Shown here: piece by piece, positions 17,166-25,565 of the stretch
Numbering within the stretch: the stretch's first letter is position 1
How the letters are laid out: each line of letters begins with the position of its first letter
NCBI RefSeq assembly: GCF_001580015.1
Contig: NZ_LSZQ01000013.1
Coordinates: 1 to 64,000, forward strand
Direction of reading: 5' to 3'
DNA: 64,000 nucleotides
DNA from: Cephaloticoccus primus
Lineage (GTDB): Bacteria > Verrucomicrobiota > Verrucomicrobiia > Opitutales > Opitutaceae
Notes under the pieces: generated by a model
Database searches by the model: none
Told to the model about the DNA's origin: nothing
What the model saw: only the letters and a program-made list of their open reading frames with translations
Program-made: the position numbers and the translations under genes

Positions 17166-20100
17166 TTACGAAGTGGGTATAGGCGCGAGGGAGGGCTCGG
17201 CACCGATTGTGCCGTGAAGCTCGGCGAGGTAGGCGGGGGACTGCACGTGGGCGAGGCGTTCCCGCGCGGCGCGTAGCCGCTCGGCGATGCCGAGCCGCTG
17301 GGCTTCGCTCGCGTAGCTCTCGCGCTGGAGGAAGCTTTCGAGGTAGTCGCAGTGCCGCTGCCATTGCGCGCAGTCGATTCGCTGTTTGGCGTCGAGCCGC
17401 TTGCGATACCAGTCGCTCTGGCGGATGGCCGCCGTGTCGAAGAGCGCGCGGAAGGCGGCGTCGGCGAGCGTCTGGCCCTCGTAGTGACCGTCGCGCATGA
17501 GGTGTAGCAGTGCGCGCAGCGGCGGGCAGGCGAGCGCGATGCTGCCATCGGCGAAGTAGTGTTCGGCGACTGCGCGCTGAGTGGAGACGATGTTGTCCAT
17601 CCCGTCGGCAAATTCGTCGAGGGACTGCTTCTCGGGGCGCAGCATTTCCTCGCTGAAGACGACGTGCGGATGGTTAAACACGCGCCCGCAAAAGTGGGAC
17701 ACGAAGCGGCGCGTGATCCGGTAGCCGAGCCGGCTGGCGAGCACGGGGCGGCCTGCGTGCTCGAAGTCTTCGCAGCGCTCGAGGTAGCCGCCCGCGATCA
17801 GCGACTCGGGCCGGCGCTCCTCGGTACCCATGCGGCACCAGACTTCGGGGATGAGCAGGCTGATGTCGTGATCGACGCGGGCCTTGGGCCCCACGCAGCC
17901 CGCCGACGAGAGAAAGCCCGCGTAGCCGGTGACCGCGTAGGAGACCAGCGTCGCGTTGAGATCGTAGATCGGCGGCAGCGCGTTGAACGGGCCTTTGGTC
18001 AGCGCGCCCTCGGAGCCCGCGCCGGTCGTCGAGGGCGATTTCCCGGTCAGGCTGCAAATAAACTCCATGAACAGCTCGGGCAGCTCCATGTAGTGCAGTG
18101 GCCCGTAAACGGCGAGCGAGCGGATGCCCGCCTTTGGCGCGGCGGGGTTGTTGCGGCGGCCGGCGAGGACGGCGTTGACCGGCGTGTACACGGGCTGGCC
18201 CAGCGGGACTTTGCGCGCGAGGTGCAGCCCGACTTGGGCGACGTAGGTCTCGCGCGGGGCGCGCAGGTTGGAGCGGACTTGCAGGTAGCGCGGGTTTTTC
18301 GACGGGCGGCCCTCAACGAGCCGTGGATGCGCGGAGGAGACGAAGTACTCGGGCGAGCCCTCGCAGGCGCGGCGGATGAGGGCCTGCATGGGCGGTGTAA
18401 ACTGATCGAGCCGCAGCGCGTCTTCGACGAGCGCGCGCGCATCCGCCGTGGTGAGTGCTTCGTAGTTGGAGAAGAAGTTATCCTCTTGGGCGAAGTCGCT
18501 CTCGGTCTGGTGGTCGTAGCCGCGGCGGATCGCTTCGTCGGGCCGCTGGAAGAGCCGGTACTCGCAGTTGTGGACAAACTTGAGCGATGGCTCGGCAGTC
18601 GCGCTGGCGAGCCCCTGGCCGAGCGCGGCGCGGGGCACGACGACGGAGCTGGTGATGTCGTCCTCGACCTGGATTTTCAGCGCGGGCTGGAAGTCCATCC
18701 GCAGCCCAAAGGTGCGCCAACCGCCATCGGGGCGAAAGCCGACGCGCAGGAAATTCGCATCGATGCGGTGCCCCTCGAAGCGCAGCTCATTGGCTGCGGT
18801 GCCGTTGACGATGTCCACGCCGAAGCGCGTGCGCCAGTCCGCGCCCCACTCGGGGCGGTAAAAGCGTTTTACGGTGAAGACCAGCTCCTTGATGTGCTGC
18901 GGGATGGTCTGGAGCCACGCGTTGTACTCGGGGGAAAACTCGGCGCGCGAGGGCGTCAGCAGCTTGATGACCGAGCCGAGCGAGCGCTGGTCGCTCAGGA
19001 TGGGGCGCTGGTCGCTGCCGCGCCGCGCCGCGTCGGCGAAGCGCTGGCTGTAGTCGTGTGCGAGCAGCTCGGCGACTTGCGCGAAGTCGTTTTCAAAATC
19101 CATCACAAAGACCGGCCCACCGTGGGTCGCGTCGGAGAGGCTCTTGGAGATCTCGGACTTGCCGCCGCCGGAGACGGTGCAGGGCTTGTGCGCGAGCATG
19201 CCCTCGGCGTTGGTGCCGACGAGTCGCCAGGTGCGGCTGTCGCGCGGTTTTTCGAGGTGCACCTTGTATCCCGAGGGCAGGATGTACACGTGGCCGACCC
19301 GCAGCGGATGCGTGACCGTGCGGCCCGCGTGTTGCCAGGTGACGTTCGCGCCCTCGGTCAGGGTGAAGCGTGCATCGGCGGGCACGTAGACGATCCCCGG
19401 GTACTCGCGGTCGAGTGCGCTGCCGTCGGGCTGGGGCAGCGCGTGCTCGCCGAGCAGCGCGAGCGCATCCTCCAGCCGGTGCGGGTATTTTTTAAACACG
19501 CGTGTGGCCTCAAAATCTTCCGACAGGTCGTAGCGCGTGAACAAGAGCGCCCCGCCCGCGTGCTCCTCTTCGGCGAGGCCGTACAGGTTCGTCGCGTAGC
19601 TGATCTGGGTCTTAACCTCCTTCTTGCAGTAGCCGAAGTAGTTGTCGGAGAGGAGCGTCACGATGACGCCGGAGGCATCGCGTGCGGTCACCTTGAAGGC
19701 TTTGCCGTCGTTGTAGAGCTCGTCCGGCTCGCGCCAGCACATGCCGTCGCGCTGCTGGCGCGGGCTCGCCTCGTCCCTGTGCGGGAGCCCGAGCTCGCGC
19801 TTGGTCAGCCGCGTGAGATGCGGCGCGAGGATGACGCAGCCCGTGTGCCCGCTCCAGTGCTCGGGGTCGAGTGCCGCATCGTTTTCGGGCAAGCGCGGGT
19901 CGCCCGCATTGCCGAAAATGCTCTCCACGAAGTCCAGGTTGCAGACCAGATTTCCCGGCGCGAAGAAGCGGATCTCCATCGACTTTTCGGCAGAGACACC
20001 CGCGACGCTCGGGCAAATGACGGGCCGCAGCAGCAGCGATAAAAAGCAGCCCGTGGGCCGCGTCGTTTCCGTGGCGTTCGCGCCAGATTGCTGCGCGAGT

Positions 20101-20681
20101 GTTGAGAGAAAGGGGAGCTCGGCCAGCTCGGCGGGCGGCCGCAGTGCGTGCGCGAGCAGTTGTCCAAAGACATCGACCGGCACGGCCTTCTTGTCGTCCG
20201 GAATCGGGAGCCCACTCTCGGCGATGTGGAAAAGCCCCTCAGTCGTGCGGCGGTCGCTGCGCGGGTTGTGCAGGACGCCCTGGCGGACGCGGTAGGAGCT
20301 GACGATCGGCGACTCGAAGTGGTCGCGATCTGGCGGCAGCGAGAGCGTGCGCGCCAGCCCGTGCCGATCGAGGACGAAGGTCGTAGCCGGAAGCTGCGGG
20401 GCGGCCTCGCCGAGGAGCGAGTCGAGGTAGTTCTGGATGCGGCGGTCGGCGGGGCAGAGCACGTGCGAGAGCAGCCGATCCTTCTCGCGACTGAGGGCGA
20501 CGAGCCCGCTGGTGAGCGCGTCGAGCGCTGCCGGGCCTTCCTTGAGCGGAAAAGTCGGCAAGCCGAGGTAACGCAGTCTCAGGTTAATATAGAGAGGCAG
20601 CAATGGCTCATCCTGGGGCTCGGTGGGGGCAGCGCGTAACCCGATGCGGCTTAACTCTTCGGTAGTGGGAATGCCGTTCAT
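17166..20681 (-). CDS. Very large protein, candidate PPi-type phosphoenolpyruvate carboxykinase
   Basis: An uninterrupted 1171-residue cytosolic protein with no signal peptide or membrane helix. Landmarks are SDNYFGYCKKEVKTQISYAT near 345-364, VYILPSGYKVHLEKPRDSRTW near 465-485, and a P-loop-like CTVSGGGKSEISKSLSD at 501-517 where PEPCKs have GxSGTGKTT. Size and these features agree with what I recall of the PPi-dependent PEPCK family (Entamoeba, Propionibacterium), which interconverts oxaloacetate and PEP using pyrophosphate and is about twice the size of ATP/GTP enzymes. I cannot align it here, so the name is tentative; the safe call is a conserved large PEPCK-like protein. It heads a likely two-gene operon with the lactonase. 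Confidence 0.55.
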   Translation of the reverse strand: MNGIPTTEELSRIGLRAAPTEPQDEPLLPLYINLRLRYLGLPTFPLKEGPAALDALTSGLVALSREKDRLLSHVLCPADRRIQNYLDSLLGEAAPQLPATTFVLDRHGLARTLSLPPDRDHFESPIVSSYRVRQGVLHNPRSDRRTTEGLFHIAESGLPIPDDKKAVPVDVFGQLLAHALRPPAELAELPFLSTLAQQSGANATETTRPTGCFLSLLLRPVICPSVAGVSAEKSMEIRFFAPGNLVCNLDFVESIFGNAGDPRLPENDAALDPEHWSGHTGCVILAPHLTRLTKRELGLPHRDEASPRQQRDGMCWREPDELYNDGKAFKVTARDASGVIVTLLSDNYFGYCKKEVKTQISYATNLYGLAEEEHAGGALLFTRYDLSEDFEATRVFKKYPHRLEDALALLGEHALPQPDGSALDREYPGIVYVPADARFTLTEGANVTWQHAGRTVTHPLRVGHVYILPSGYKVHLEKPRDSRTWRLVGTNAEGMLAHKPCTVSGGGKSEISKSLSDATHGGPVFVMDFENDFAQVAELLAHDYSQRFADAARRGSDQRPILSDQRSLGSVIKLLTPSRAEFSPEYNAWLQTIPQHIKELVFTVKRFYRPEWGADWRTRFGVDIVNGTAANELRFEGHRIDANFLRVGFRPDGGWRTFGLRMDFQPALKIQVEDDITSSVVVPRAALGQGLASATAEPSLKFVHNCEYRLFQRPDEAIRRGYDHQTESDFAQEDNFFSNYEALTTADARALVEDALRLDQFTPPMQALIRRACEGSPEYFVSSAHPRLVEGRPSKNPRYLQVRSNLRAPRETYVAQVGLHLARKVPLGQPVYTPVNAVLAGRRNNPAAPKAGIRSLAVYGPLHYMELPELFMEFICSLTGKSPSTTGAGSEGALTKGPFNALPPIYDLNATLVSYAVTGYAGFLSSAGCVGPKARVDHDISLLIPEVWCRMGTEERRPESLIAGGYLERCEDFEHAGRPVLASRLGYRITRRFVSHFCGRVFNHPHVVFSEEMLRPEKQSLDEFADGMDNIVSTQRAVAEHYFADGSIALACPPLRALLHLMRDGHYEGQTLADAAFRALFDTAAIRQSDWYRKRLDAKQRIDCAQWQRHCDYLESFLQRESYASEAQRLGIAERLRAARERLAHVQSPAYLAELHGTIGAEPSLAPIPTS

Positions 20682-20934
20682 TTGGACTCAGAACAAAGCG
20701 CGGCACCCGCCCGCCCCACCAGCAAAATCGCGCCCCGCCCGCGCGCTATTAGCGCGGCTGCGGCGGCTCGGTGGGCCCAGCTTGTAGAATCGTGGATGCG
20801 TGGTGAAAAAGGGAACACAGCGGCGATTCCCGGGGCGCTCGCTGCGGCGCAAGGCCGGTTGTGCTTCCGGCTCGCGTTCGCCTTTCGTTTCCGTCCCTCA
20901 TCTCGGAGCTCCTTTTTCCCCCTCCTTTTTTTGT
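20682..20934. promoter_or_regulatory. Divergent promoter region, PEPCK-like gene and hflX
   Basis: Two divergent starts share these 253 bases. The hflX side ends in a pyrimidine-rich CCCCCTCCTTTTTTTGT tract directly before the ATG. No clear -35/-10 pair or regulator site is recognised. Confidence 0.35.
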
Positions 20935-22287
20935 ATGGCTGATTTTTTAGACAATACGCCCAAGTCGGACTCCAGGCGCTGCGAGCGCGCGCTGCTGGTC
21001 GGAGTGCAGACGCCAGCCATGCGCACGGGCGAGGCTGAGGAACTGCTCGATGAGTTGCGGGAGCTGGTCGAGAACTTGCAGATCTCGGTCGTGCATCGCG
21101 AGCAGGTCACGCTGCGCGGGCAGCCGACACCGGCCACCCTGCTGGGCAGCGGGCGCACCGAGCAGATCATCACTTTGGCGAAGCATCTGGACTGCGATTT
21201 GATCGTGATCGACGAGTCGCTGAGCCCCGCTCAGCAGCGCAATTGGGAAAAACTCTCGGGCATCGCGGTCATTGATCGCGAGGAGGTGATCCTGGATATT
21301 TTTGCGGATCGGGCGCAGACGCGCGAAGCGGTGCTGCAAATCGCGCTGGCGCGGATGGAGTACTCGCTGCCGAGGTTGGCCCGCGCGTGGACTCACCTTT
21401 CGCGGCAGCGCGGTAAGGGGAAGCTGGGCGGCGAGGGCGAGACGCAGCTGGAGCAAGACCGGCGGCTGGTGCGCGACCGGATCACGCGCCTGCGTGCCGA
21501 GCTGGCCCTTGTGCAAAAGCAGCGCGCAGTGCAGCGCAGCAAGCGGCTGCGCGTGCCGGTGCCGACGGCCTCGATCGTGGGCTACACCAACGCCGGAAAA
21601 TCCTCACTCATCAACGCGCTGACGGGCGCCGAGGTGCTCGCTGCGGACAAGCTCTTCGCGACCCTGGATCCGACCACACGCCAGCTCCTGCTGCGCGGAA
21701 ACCAGAAACTGCTGGTGACGGATACGGTGGGCTTCATCCGGCGGCTGCCGCATCGCTTGGTCGAGGCCTTCAAGGCGACCTTGGAGGAAACCATCGTCGC
21801 GGATTTTTTGATCCACACGCTCGACCTCGCGAATCCTAACTTCGAGGAGCACTACGCGACTACGCTCGGCGTGCTCGAAGAACTTGGCGCCGCCGGGAAA
21901 CCGATCCTCACGGTTTTTAACAAAATCGATCTGGCGACGGAGGCCGACCGGCAGCGCGCGCGCCAGCTCGTGCCCGACGCGCTCTTCATCAGCGCGCACA
22001 CGGGCGAAGGCCTCGACACGCTCGAAGCGCATTGCCTGGAGCTCATCGCCAACACGCAAGGCACGGCCGAGCTGCTCGTGCCGCACGAACGCTACGATGT
22101 AATCGCGCGCCTGCACGCCATCGGCCACGTGCAGGCCCAGGTGCACGACGAAGAAACAGGCATTTACGTGCGCGCACAAATCCCGCTCGCGCAGACCGGC
22201 TTCTTCAAACCCTTCGCCCTGAAAGGCGAGTGGCCCCGCAGCCTTAAAATTACCGATGCGCAGTTCACGCGCTCCACGCCAAACTAA
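20935..22287 (+). CDS. hflX: Ribosome-associated GTPase HflX
   Basis: A 450-residue GTPase. The N-terminal HflX domain contains PTPATLLGSGRTEQI and LSPAQQRNWEKL, then GKGKLGGEGETQLEQDRRLV, the family's glycine-rich linker. The G domain has G1 GYTNAGKSSL near residue 216, G2 in LFATLDPTTRQ, G3 DTVGFI and G4 NKID. HflX splits stalled or hibernating 70S ribosomes, often under heat stress. I start at 20935 because the upstream in-frame extension from 20800 is Arg/Pro-rich and unlike the family. Hairpin array A begins at its stop codon. Confidence 0.95.
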   Translation: MADFLDNTPKSDSRRCERALLVGVQTPAMRTGEAEELLDELRELVENLQISVVHREQVTLRGQPTPATLLGSGRTEQIITLAKHLDCDLIVIDESLSPAQQRNWEKLSGIAVIDREEVILDIFADRAQTREAVLQIALARMEYSLPRLARAWTHLSRQRGKGKLGGEGETQLEQDRRLVRDRITRLRAELALVQKQRAVQRSKRLRVPVPTASIVGYTNAGKSSLINALTGAEVLAADKLFATLDPTTRQLLLRGNQKLLVTDTVGFIRRLPHRLVEAFKATLEETIVADFLIHTLDLANPNFEEHYATTLGVLEELGAAGKPILTVFNKIDLATEADRQRARQLVPDALFISAHTGEGLDTLEAHCLELIANTQGTAELLVPHERYDVIARLHAIGHVQAQVHDEETGIYVRAQIPLAQTGFFKPFALKGEWPRSLKITDAQFTRSTPN

Positions 22288-22605
22288 ACCGGTCAACGAC
22301 CGCCACTGCGCGTGGGGCGGTGGTGGGTCGCCACCTCCATGTAATCGGGGAATCGGCCTCGTCGCTACGCGACAAAGCTCGATTTCCCGATTTGTCTCCC
22401 TGTCGCTTTGCGACAGGAAAGATGCCTTTAGCACGAATGAGTGGAAACTCCGCGTGGGCGAATTTTTTTAGTAAGGGGTAAATCTCCGGCCCGACCAAAG
22501 GTCGGGCATTCCCAACAGTGCGGCTCGGCGGCTAAGGCCGTCCTGCGCATCGCTCTGACGAGCCGCCAACGAGCGGCTCGCAAAATAAACGGGCCTTTGG
22601 CCCCG
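22288..22605. repeat. Hairpin array A (ordered triloop hairpins), between hflX and tRNA-Gln
   Basis: This 318-base convergent intergenic region contains no gene. It holds an ordered series of hairpins: 22290-22302 (CGGTC/GACCG, loop AAC), 22320-22334 (GTGGTG/CGCCAC, loop GGT), 22343-22392 (13-bp outer stem enclosing GTCGC-TAC-GCGAC), 22399-22417 (CCTGTCGC/GCGACAGG, loop TTT), 22489-22507 (GCCCGACC/GGTCGGGC, loop AAA), 22560-22579 (GAGCCGC/GCGGCTC, loop CAACGA) and 22591-22603 (GGGCC/GGCCC, loop TTT). It shares the 18-base block CTGCGCGTGGGGCGGTGG and the word TAAACGGG with array B and is homologous to it. The last hairpin may also serve as the tRNA terminator on the minus strand (GTTTATTTT follows). 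Confidence 0.85.
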
Positions 22606-22676
22606 CTGCCCGGCATGGATTCGAACCATGACTAGGCGAGTCAAAGTCGCCTGTGCTGCCATTACACCACCAGGCA
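22606..22676 (-). tRNA. tRNA-Gln (anticodon TTG)
   Basis: On the minus strand the sequence folds as a 71-base cloverleaf. The acceptor stem TGCCTGG pairs with CCGGGCA (one T-G wobble), with G as discriminator. The D arm contains TGTAATGGCAGC. The anticodon loop CTTTGAC carries TTG, reading CAA/CAG glutamine codons. The T arm is CATGGTTCGAATCCATG. CCA is not encoded. Its 3' end abuts hairpin array A. Confidence 0.95.
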
Positions 22677-22790
22677 TTACGGTCGTCTGGCAAAGAGGGG
22701 CGGGAGCTTGCGCCCCGCATAAGGAGCGTCAAGGCCGTTTCGTTTACGTCTCCTGTTGAGGCGCATCGGTGATTTGCCGCCCGCGTCGCG

Positions 22791-23381
22791 TTATTGGCCC
22801 GCCCGCGCCTTTTTCAGTTTGCTGACCTTTGGGGCGATGACGACGCGGCAGTAACCGGCGTGCGGGTTTTTCGCAAAATAGTCCTGATGGTAATCCTCGG
22901 CGGGCCAGAATTTTTCGAGGGGCACGAGCTCGGTCACGATCGGGCGGGCGAAGTTTTCCTGTGCGCGGGCGATTGCAGTTTCGGCGGCGGCTTTTTGCTC
23001 GGCGTCCTGATACAGGATGATCGAGCGGTATTGCGTGCCGACGTCGGCGCCTTGGCGATTGGGCGTGGTGGGGTCGTGTGCTTCCCAGAAAAAATCGAGT
23101 AGCTGCGCGAGGCTGATTTTTTCGGGATTGTAGCGGATGCGGATCACCTCGGCGTGGCCGGTCTCGCCGGTGCAGACGGCTTCGTAGCTGGGGCGTGGCG
23201 TGGAGCCGCCCGCGTAGCCGCTGGTGACGGAGTGCACGCCGGGCAGCAGTTTGTAGGCGGCTTCGGTGCACCAGAAACAGCCGCCGCCGAGGACGAGCGT
23301 TTGCGTTTTGGCGAGCAGGGCAGTGGGCGTGGCAGTCATGGCGATCAGTAAAAGGCAGAGGCGAGAGAGGGCGGATTTCAT
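22791..23381 (-). CDS. msrA: Exported peptide methionine sulfoxide reductase MsrA
   Basis: A 196-residue protein that reduces methionine-S-sulfoxide in oxidised proteins. The catalytic motif GGCFWC is at residues 33-38, with C35 as nucleophile. GYAGGSTPRPSYEAVCTGETGHAEV and GTQYRSIIL follow, and a likely resolving Cys is in HAGYCRV near the C-terminus. The start at 23381 (MKSALSRLCLLLIAM) gives a signal peptide ending near ALLAK, so it should act in the periplasm. The frame runs further upstream but that part antisenses the FtsB-like gene. It is divergent from the FtsB-like gene with a 135-base gap. Confidence 0.94.
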   Translation of the reverse strand: MKSALSRLCLLLIAMTATPTALLAKTQTLVLGGGCFWCTEAAYKLLPGVHSVTSGYAGGSTPRPSYEAVCTGETGHAEVIRIRYNPEKISLAQLLDFFWEAHDPTTPNRQGADVGTQYRSIILYQDAEQKAAAETAIARAQENFARPIVTELVPLEKFWPAEDYHQDYFAKNPHAGYCRVVIAPKVSKLKKARAGQ

Positions 23382-23516
23382 GGGCGTGGGGATTTCTGAT
23401 TGCGAGCGTGTGCAGATACTGTGGGGGAAATGCGCGGTGCGCAAAAAACGAACACGAATAGTGTTGCCAAATAAATGCTCGAAGCACGCGCCGAGCCGGC
23501 TTACGTACGCTGCCCC

Positions 23517-23798
23517 ATGAATGTCCGCCGTTTCGTGATCACGCTTTACTTGACGCTTTTTGGGGCGGGCGTCGTGGCGGCAGGCGTCTTTTTCTGGCAG
23601 GCGCAGCAGGAGTACGCGGCCTTGCGCGCGAATGAGCAGCAGACTCAGGCCAAGCTGGTCGAGGCGCAGCGAAACTTGAGCGAGCAGGAGCGTACCCTGG
23701 AGCGGCTGCAAAACGACCCTGCCTACGTGGAGCGGGTGATCCGGCAGCGGCTTGGCTATGCGAAGCCCGATGAATACATTGTGCGGATTCGCGAGTGA
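23517..23798 (+). CDS. FtsB/DivIC-type septum formation protein
   Basis: A 93-residue single-pass membrane protein. After a short basic N-terminus (MNVRRFVITLYLTLFGAGVV) comes one transmembrane helix, then a coiled coil (QQEYAALRANEQQTQAKLVEAQRNL) and the family's ending YVERVIRQRLGYAKPDEYIVRI, close to the ARxxLGLVxPGE-type motif of FtsB. FtsB joins FtsL and FtsQ to recruit late divisome proteins. I start at 23517; the upstream TTG/ATG options give a non-membrane extension. No Shine-Dalgarno is seen. Not near other fts genes. Confidence 0.85.
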   Translation: MNVRRFVITLYLTLFGAGVVAAGVFFWQAQQEYAALRANEQQTQAKLVEAQRNLSEQERTLERLQNDPAYVERVIRQRLGYAKPDEYIVRIRE

Positions 23799-23963
23799 GC
23801 CCTCCCGCCATCCCCGTCCGTCCGCTGCGTGCGGCGGCCCGCGCATGCGCTCGCGCGCGTCCCTCGCAATTGCGGCCTTGCTCCCCGCCGCCGCTCCGCG
23901 CGGCTCCGCGCCCAGGCGCCCTCCGGTAGGGCGACGACTCTTTAGCGTTTTTTTTAAAAATTC

Positions 23964-25445
23964 ATGCCAACTCACGCGTTAATCGATGCCTTCCGCGCCG
24001 CCGGGCAGGGGCAAGTTTTCAGGTTTTTCGACAAGCTGGACGAGGCGGGCCGCGACCGCCTGCTCGCGCAAGCGGCCGAGATCGACTTGGGCGAGCTGGC
24101 GCGGCTGAAGGCGACCTTGCTGGGGGAGTGCAGCGCGGCGGGTGAGGGCCGTGTGGGAGGCGGCGCGGCGGGTGGTGCGGGCGTTGATTTGAGCGATCTG
24201 GAGCCTGCGCCTTACGAGCCGCTGCCGGAGCACGGCGGCGACGCGGCAGAGTGGGCAGCGGCGCGCAGCGCCGGCGAGGCGGCCCTGCGCGCGGGCCGCG
24301 TGGCGGCCTTTACCGTGGCGGGTGGGCAGGGGACGCGGCTCGGCTTCGATGGGCCGAAGGGCACTTTCCCCGTGACGCCGCTGCGCGCGAAATCGCTTTT
24401 TCAGGTGTTTGCCGAAAAGCTGTTGGCTGCGCAGCGCCGCTATGGTCGCCCGCTGCACTGGTTTATCATGACCAGTACCCAAAACCATGAAGCGACCGCG
24501 CAGTTTTTCGCCGAACACGCGTACTTCGGTTTGGCGCCGGAGCGCGTCCACCTGTTTCGCCAAGGGCGGATGCCTGCCGTGGATTTTGAGGGGCGCATTT
24601 TGCTGGAAGCGCCCGACCGCATCGCGATGAGCCCGGACGGGCACGGCGGCTCGCTGCGCGCGCTGTCCCGCAGTGGCGCGCTCGACCTGATGGCGCGCGA
24701 GGGCATCGACACGCTGAGCTACTTCCAGGTCGATAACCCGATGGTGCGCTGCATCGATCCGGCCTTCATCGGCTGGCACTTGCTGCGCGGCTCGGAGATG
24801 AGCAGCAAGATGCTGCCCAAGGCGCACGCGGCGGAGAAGCTCGGGCACTTTTGCATGCAGCGCGGACGGCTCGTTGTCGTCGAGTACTCGGACTTGCCGC
24901 AAGCCATGCAGGAGGAGCGCGCCGCAGCGACCGGGGAGCTGCGCTTCAACGCGGGCAGCATCGCGATCCACCTCCTCAACCGCGAGTTTGTCCGGCGGAT
25001 GAGTGCGGGCGGCGCGGAGTCGCTGGGCTTTCATCGCGCGGACAAGAAAATCCCCACGCTCGACGAGACCGGGCAGCCGCTGAGCCCGCCTGCGCCCAAT
25101 GGCGTGAAGTTTGAGCTATTCGTCTTCGACGCGCTGCCCTTTGCGCGAAATCCGGTCGTGATCGAGACCTCCCGCGCAGACGAGTTTTCGCCGGTTAAAA
25201 ATGCGACCGGTGCAGACTCACCGCAGAGCTGTCGCGCCGATCAACTCCGCCAATACGCGCGCTGGTTTGCGGCGGCGGGGCTGCCCGCCGGGCAACTCGC
25301 GCCCCTCGCTCTCGACGCGAGCGGGCTGCCGCAGATCGGCCTCGAGGTGTCGCCGCTTTTTGCCGAAGACGCCGCATCGTTTGCCGAAAGCTGGGCCAAA
25401 CTCTCGCCGCCACCACCGATTGCCGATGGGCTCTACCTGGAGTAG
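23964..25445 (+). CDS. UDPGP-family UDP-sugar / UDP-N-acetylhexosamine pyrophosphorylase
   Basis: A 493-residue nucleotidyltransferase. The nucleotide-binding loop GGQGTRLGFDGPKGTFPV is near residue 119, the form typical of eukaryote-like UDPGP/AGX enzymes and not of GalU. Downstream are WFIMTSTQNHEAT, FRQGRMPAVDFEGRILLE, MSPDGHGGSLRAL and YFQVDNPMVRCIDPAFIGWH, which bind UTP and the sugar phosphate. It makes a UDP-sugar from UTP and a hexose- or HexNAc-1-phosphate; the exact sugar is uncertain. The phosphohexomutase gene 120 bases downstream would supply the sugar-1-phosphate. The leader is GCGTTTTTTTTAAAAATTC before the ATG, without Shine-Dalgarno. Confidence 0.88.
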   Translation: MPTHALIDAFRAAGQGQVFRFFDKLDEAGRDRLLAQAAEIDLGELARLKATLLGECSAAGEGRVGGGAAGGAGVDLSDLEPAPYEPLPEHGGDAAEWAAARSAGEAALRAGRVAAFTVAGGQGTRLGFDGPKGTFPVTPLRAKSLFQVFAEKLLAAQRRYGRPLHWFIMTSTQNHEATAQFFAEHAYFGLAPERVHLFRQGRMPAVDFEGRILLEAPDRIAMSPDGHGGSLRALSRSGALDLMAREGIDTLSYFQVDNPMVRCIDPAFIGWHLLRGSEMSSKMLPKAHAAEKLGHFCMQRGRLVVVEYSDLPQAMQEERAAATGELRFNAGSIAIHLLNREFVRRMSAGGAESLGFHRADKKIPTLDETGQPLSPPAPNGVKFELFVFDALPFARNPVVIETSRADEFSPVKNATGADSPQSCRADQLRQYARWFAAAGLPAGQLAPLALDASGLPQIGLEVSPLFAEDAASFAESWAKLSPPPPIADGLYLE

Positions 25446-25565
25446 TCGCTTGGCCCGATCTTTGAGTGGCATCCCGCTTGGCCGCGCTAAACGGTTTCCC
25501 GTTTTTTTCATTACCTTCCCGCTCTGCCCTCGGCTCCGCTTCTCCTTTTCCCGATTTTTAAAAAA

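Noticed and set aside
17559-20042. An 827-residue plus-strand frame opposite the PEPCK-like gene
   Set aside because: Antisense shadow; the minus-strand protein has coherent motifs and a complete operon context.
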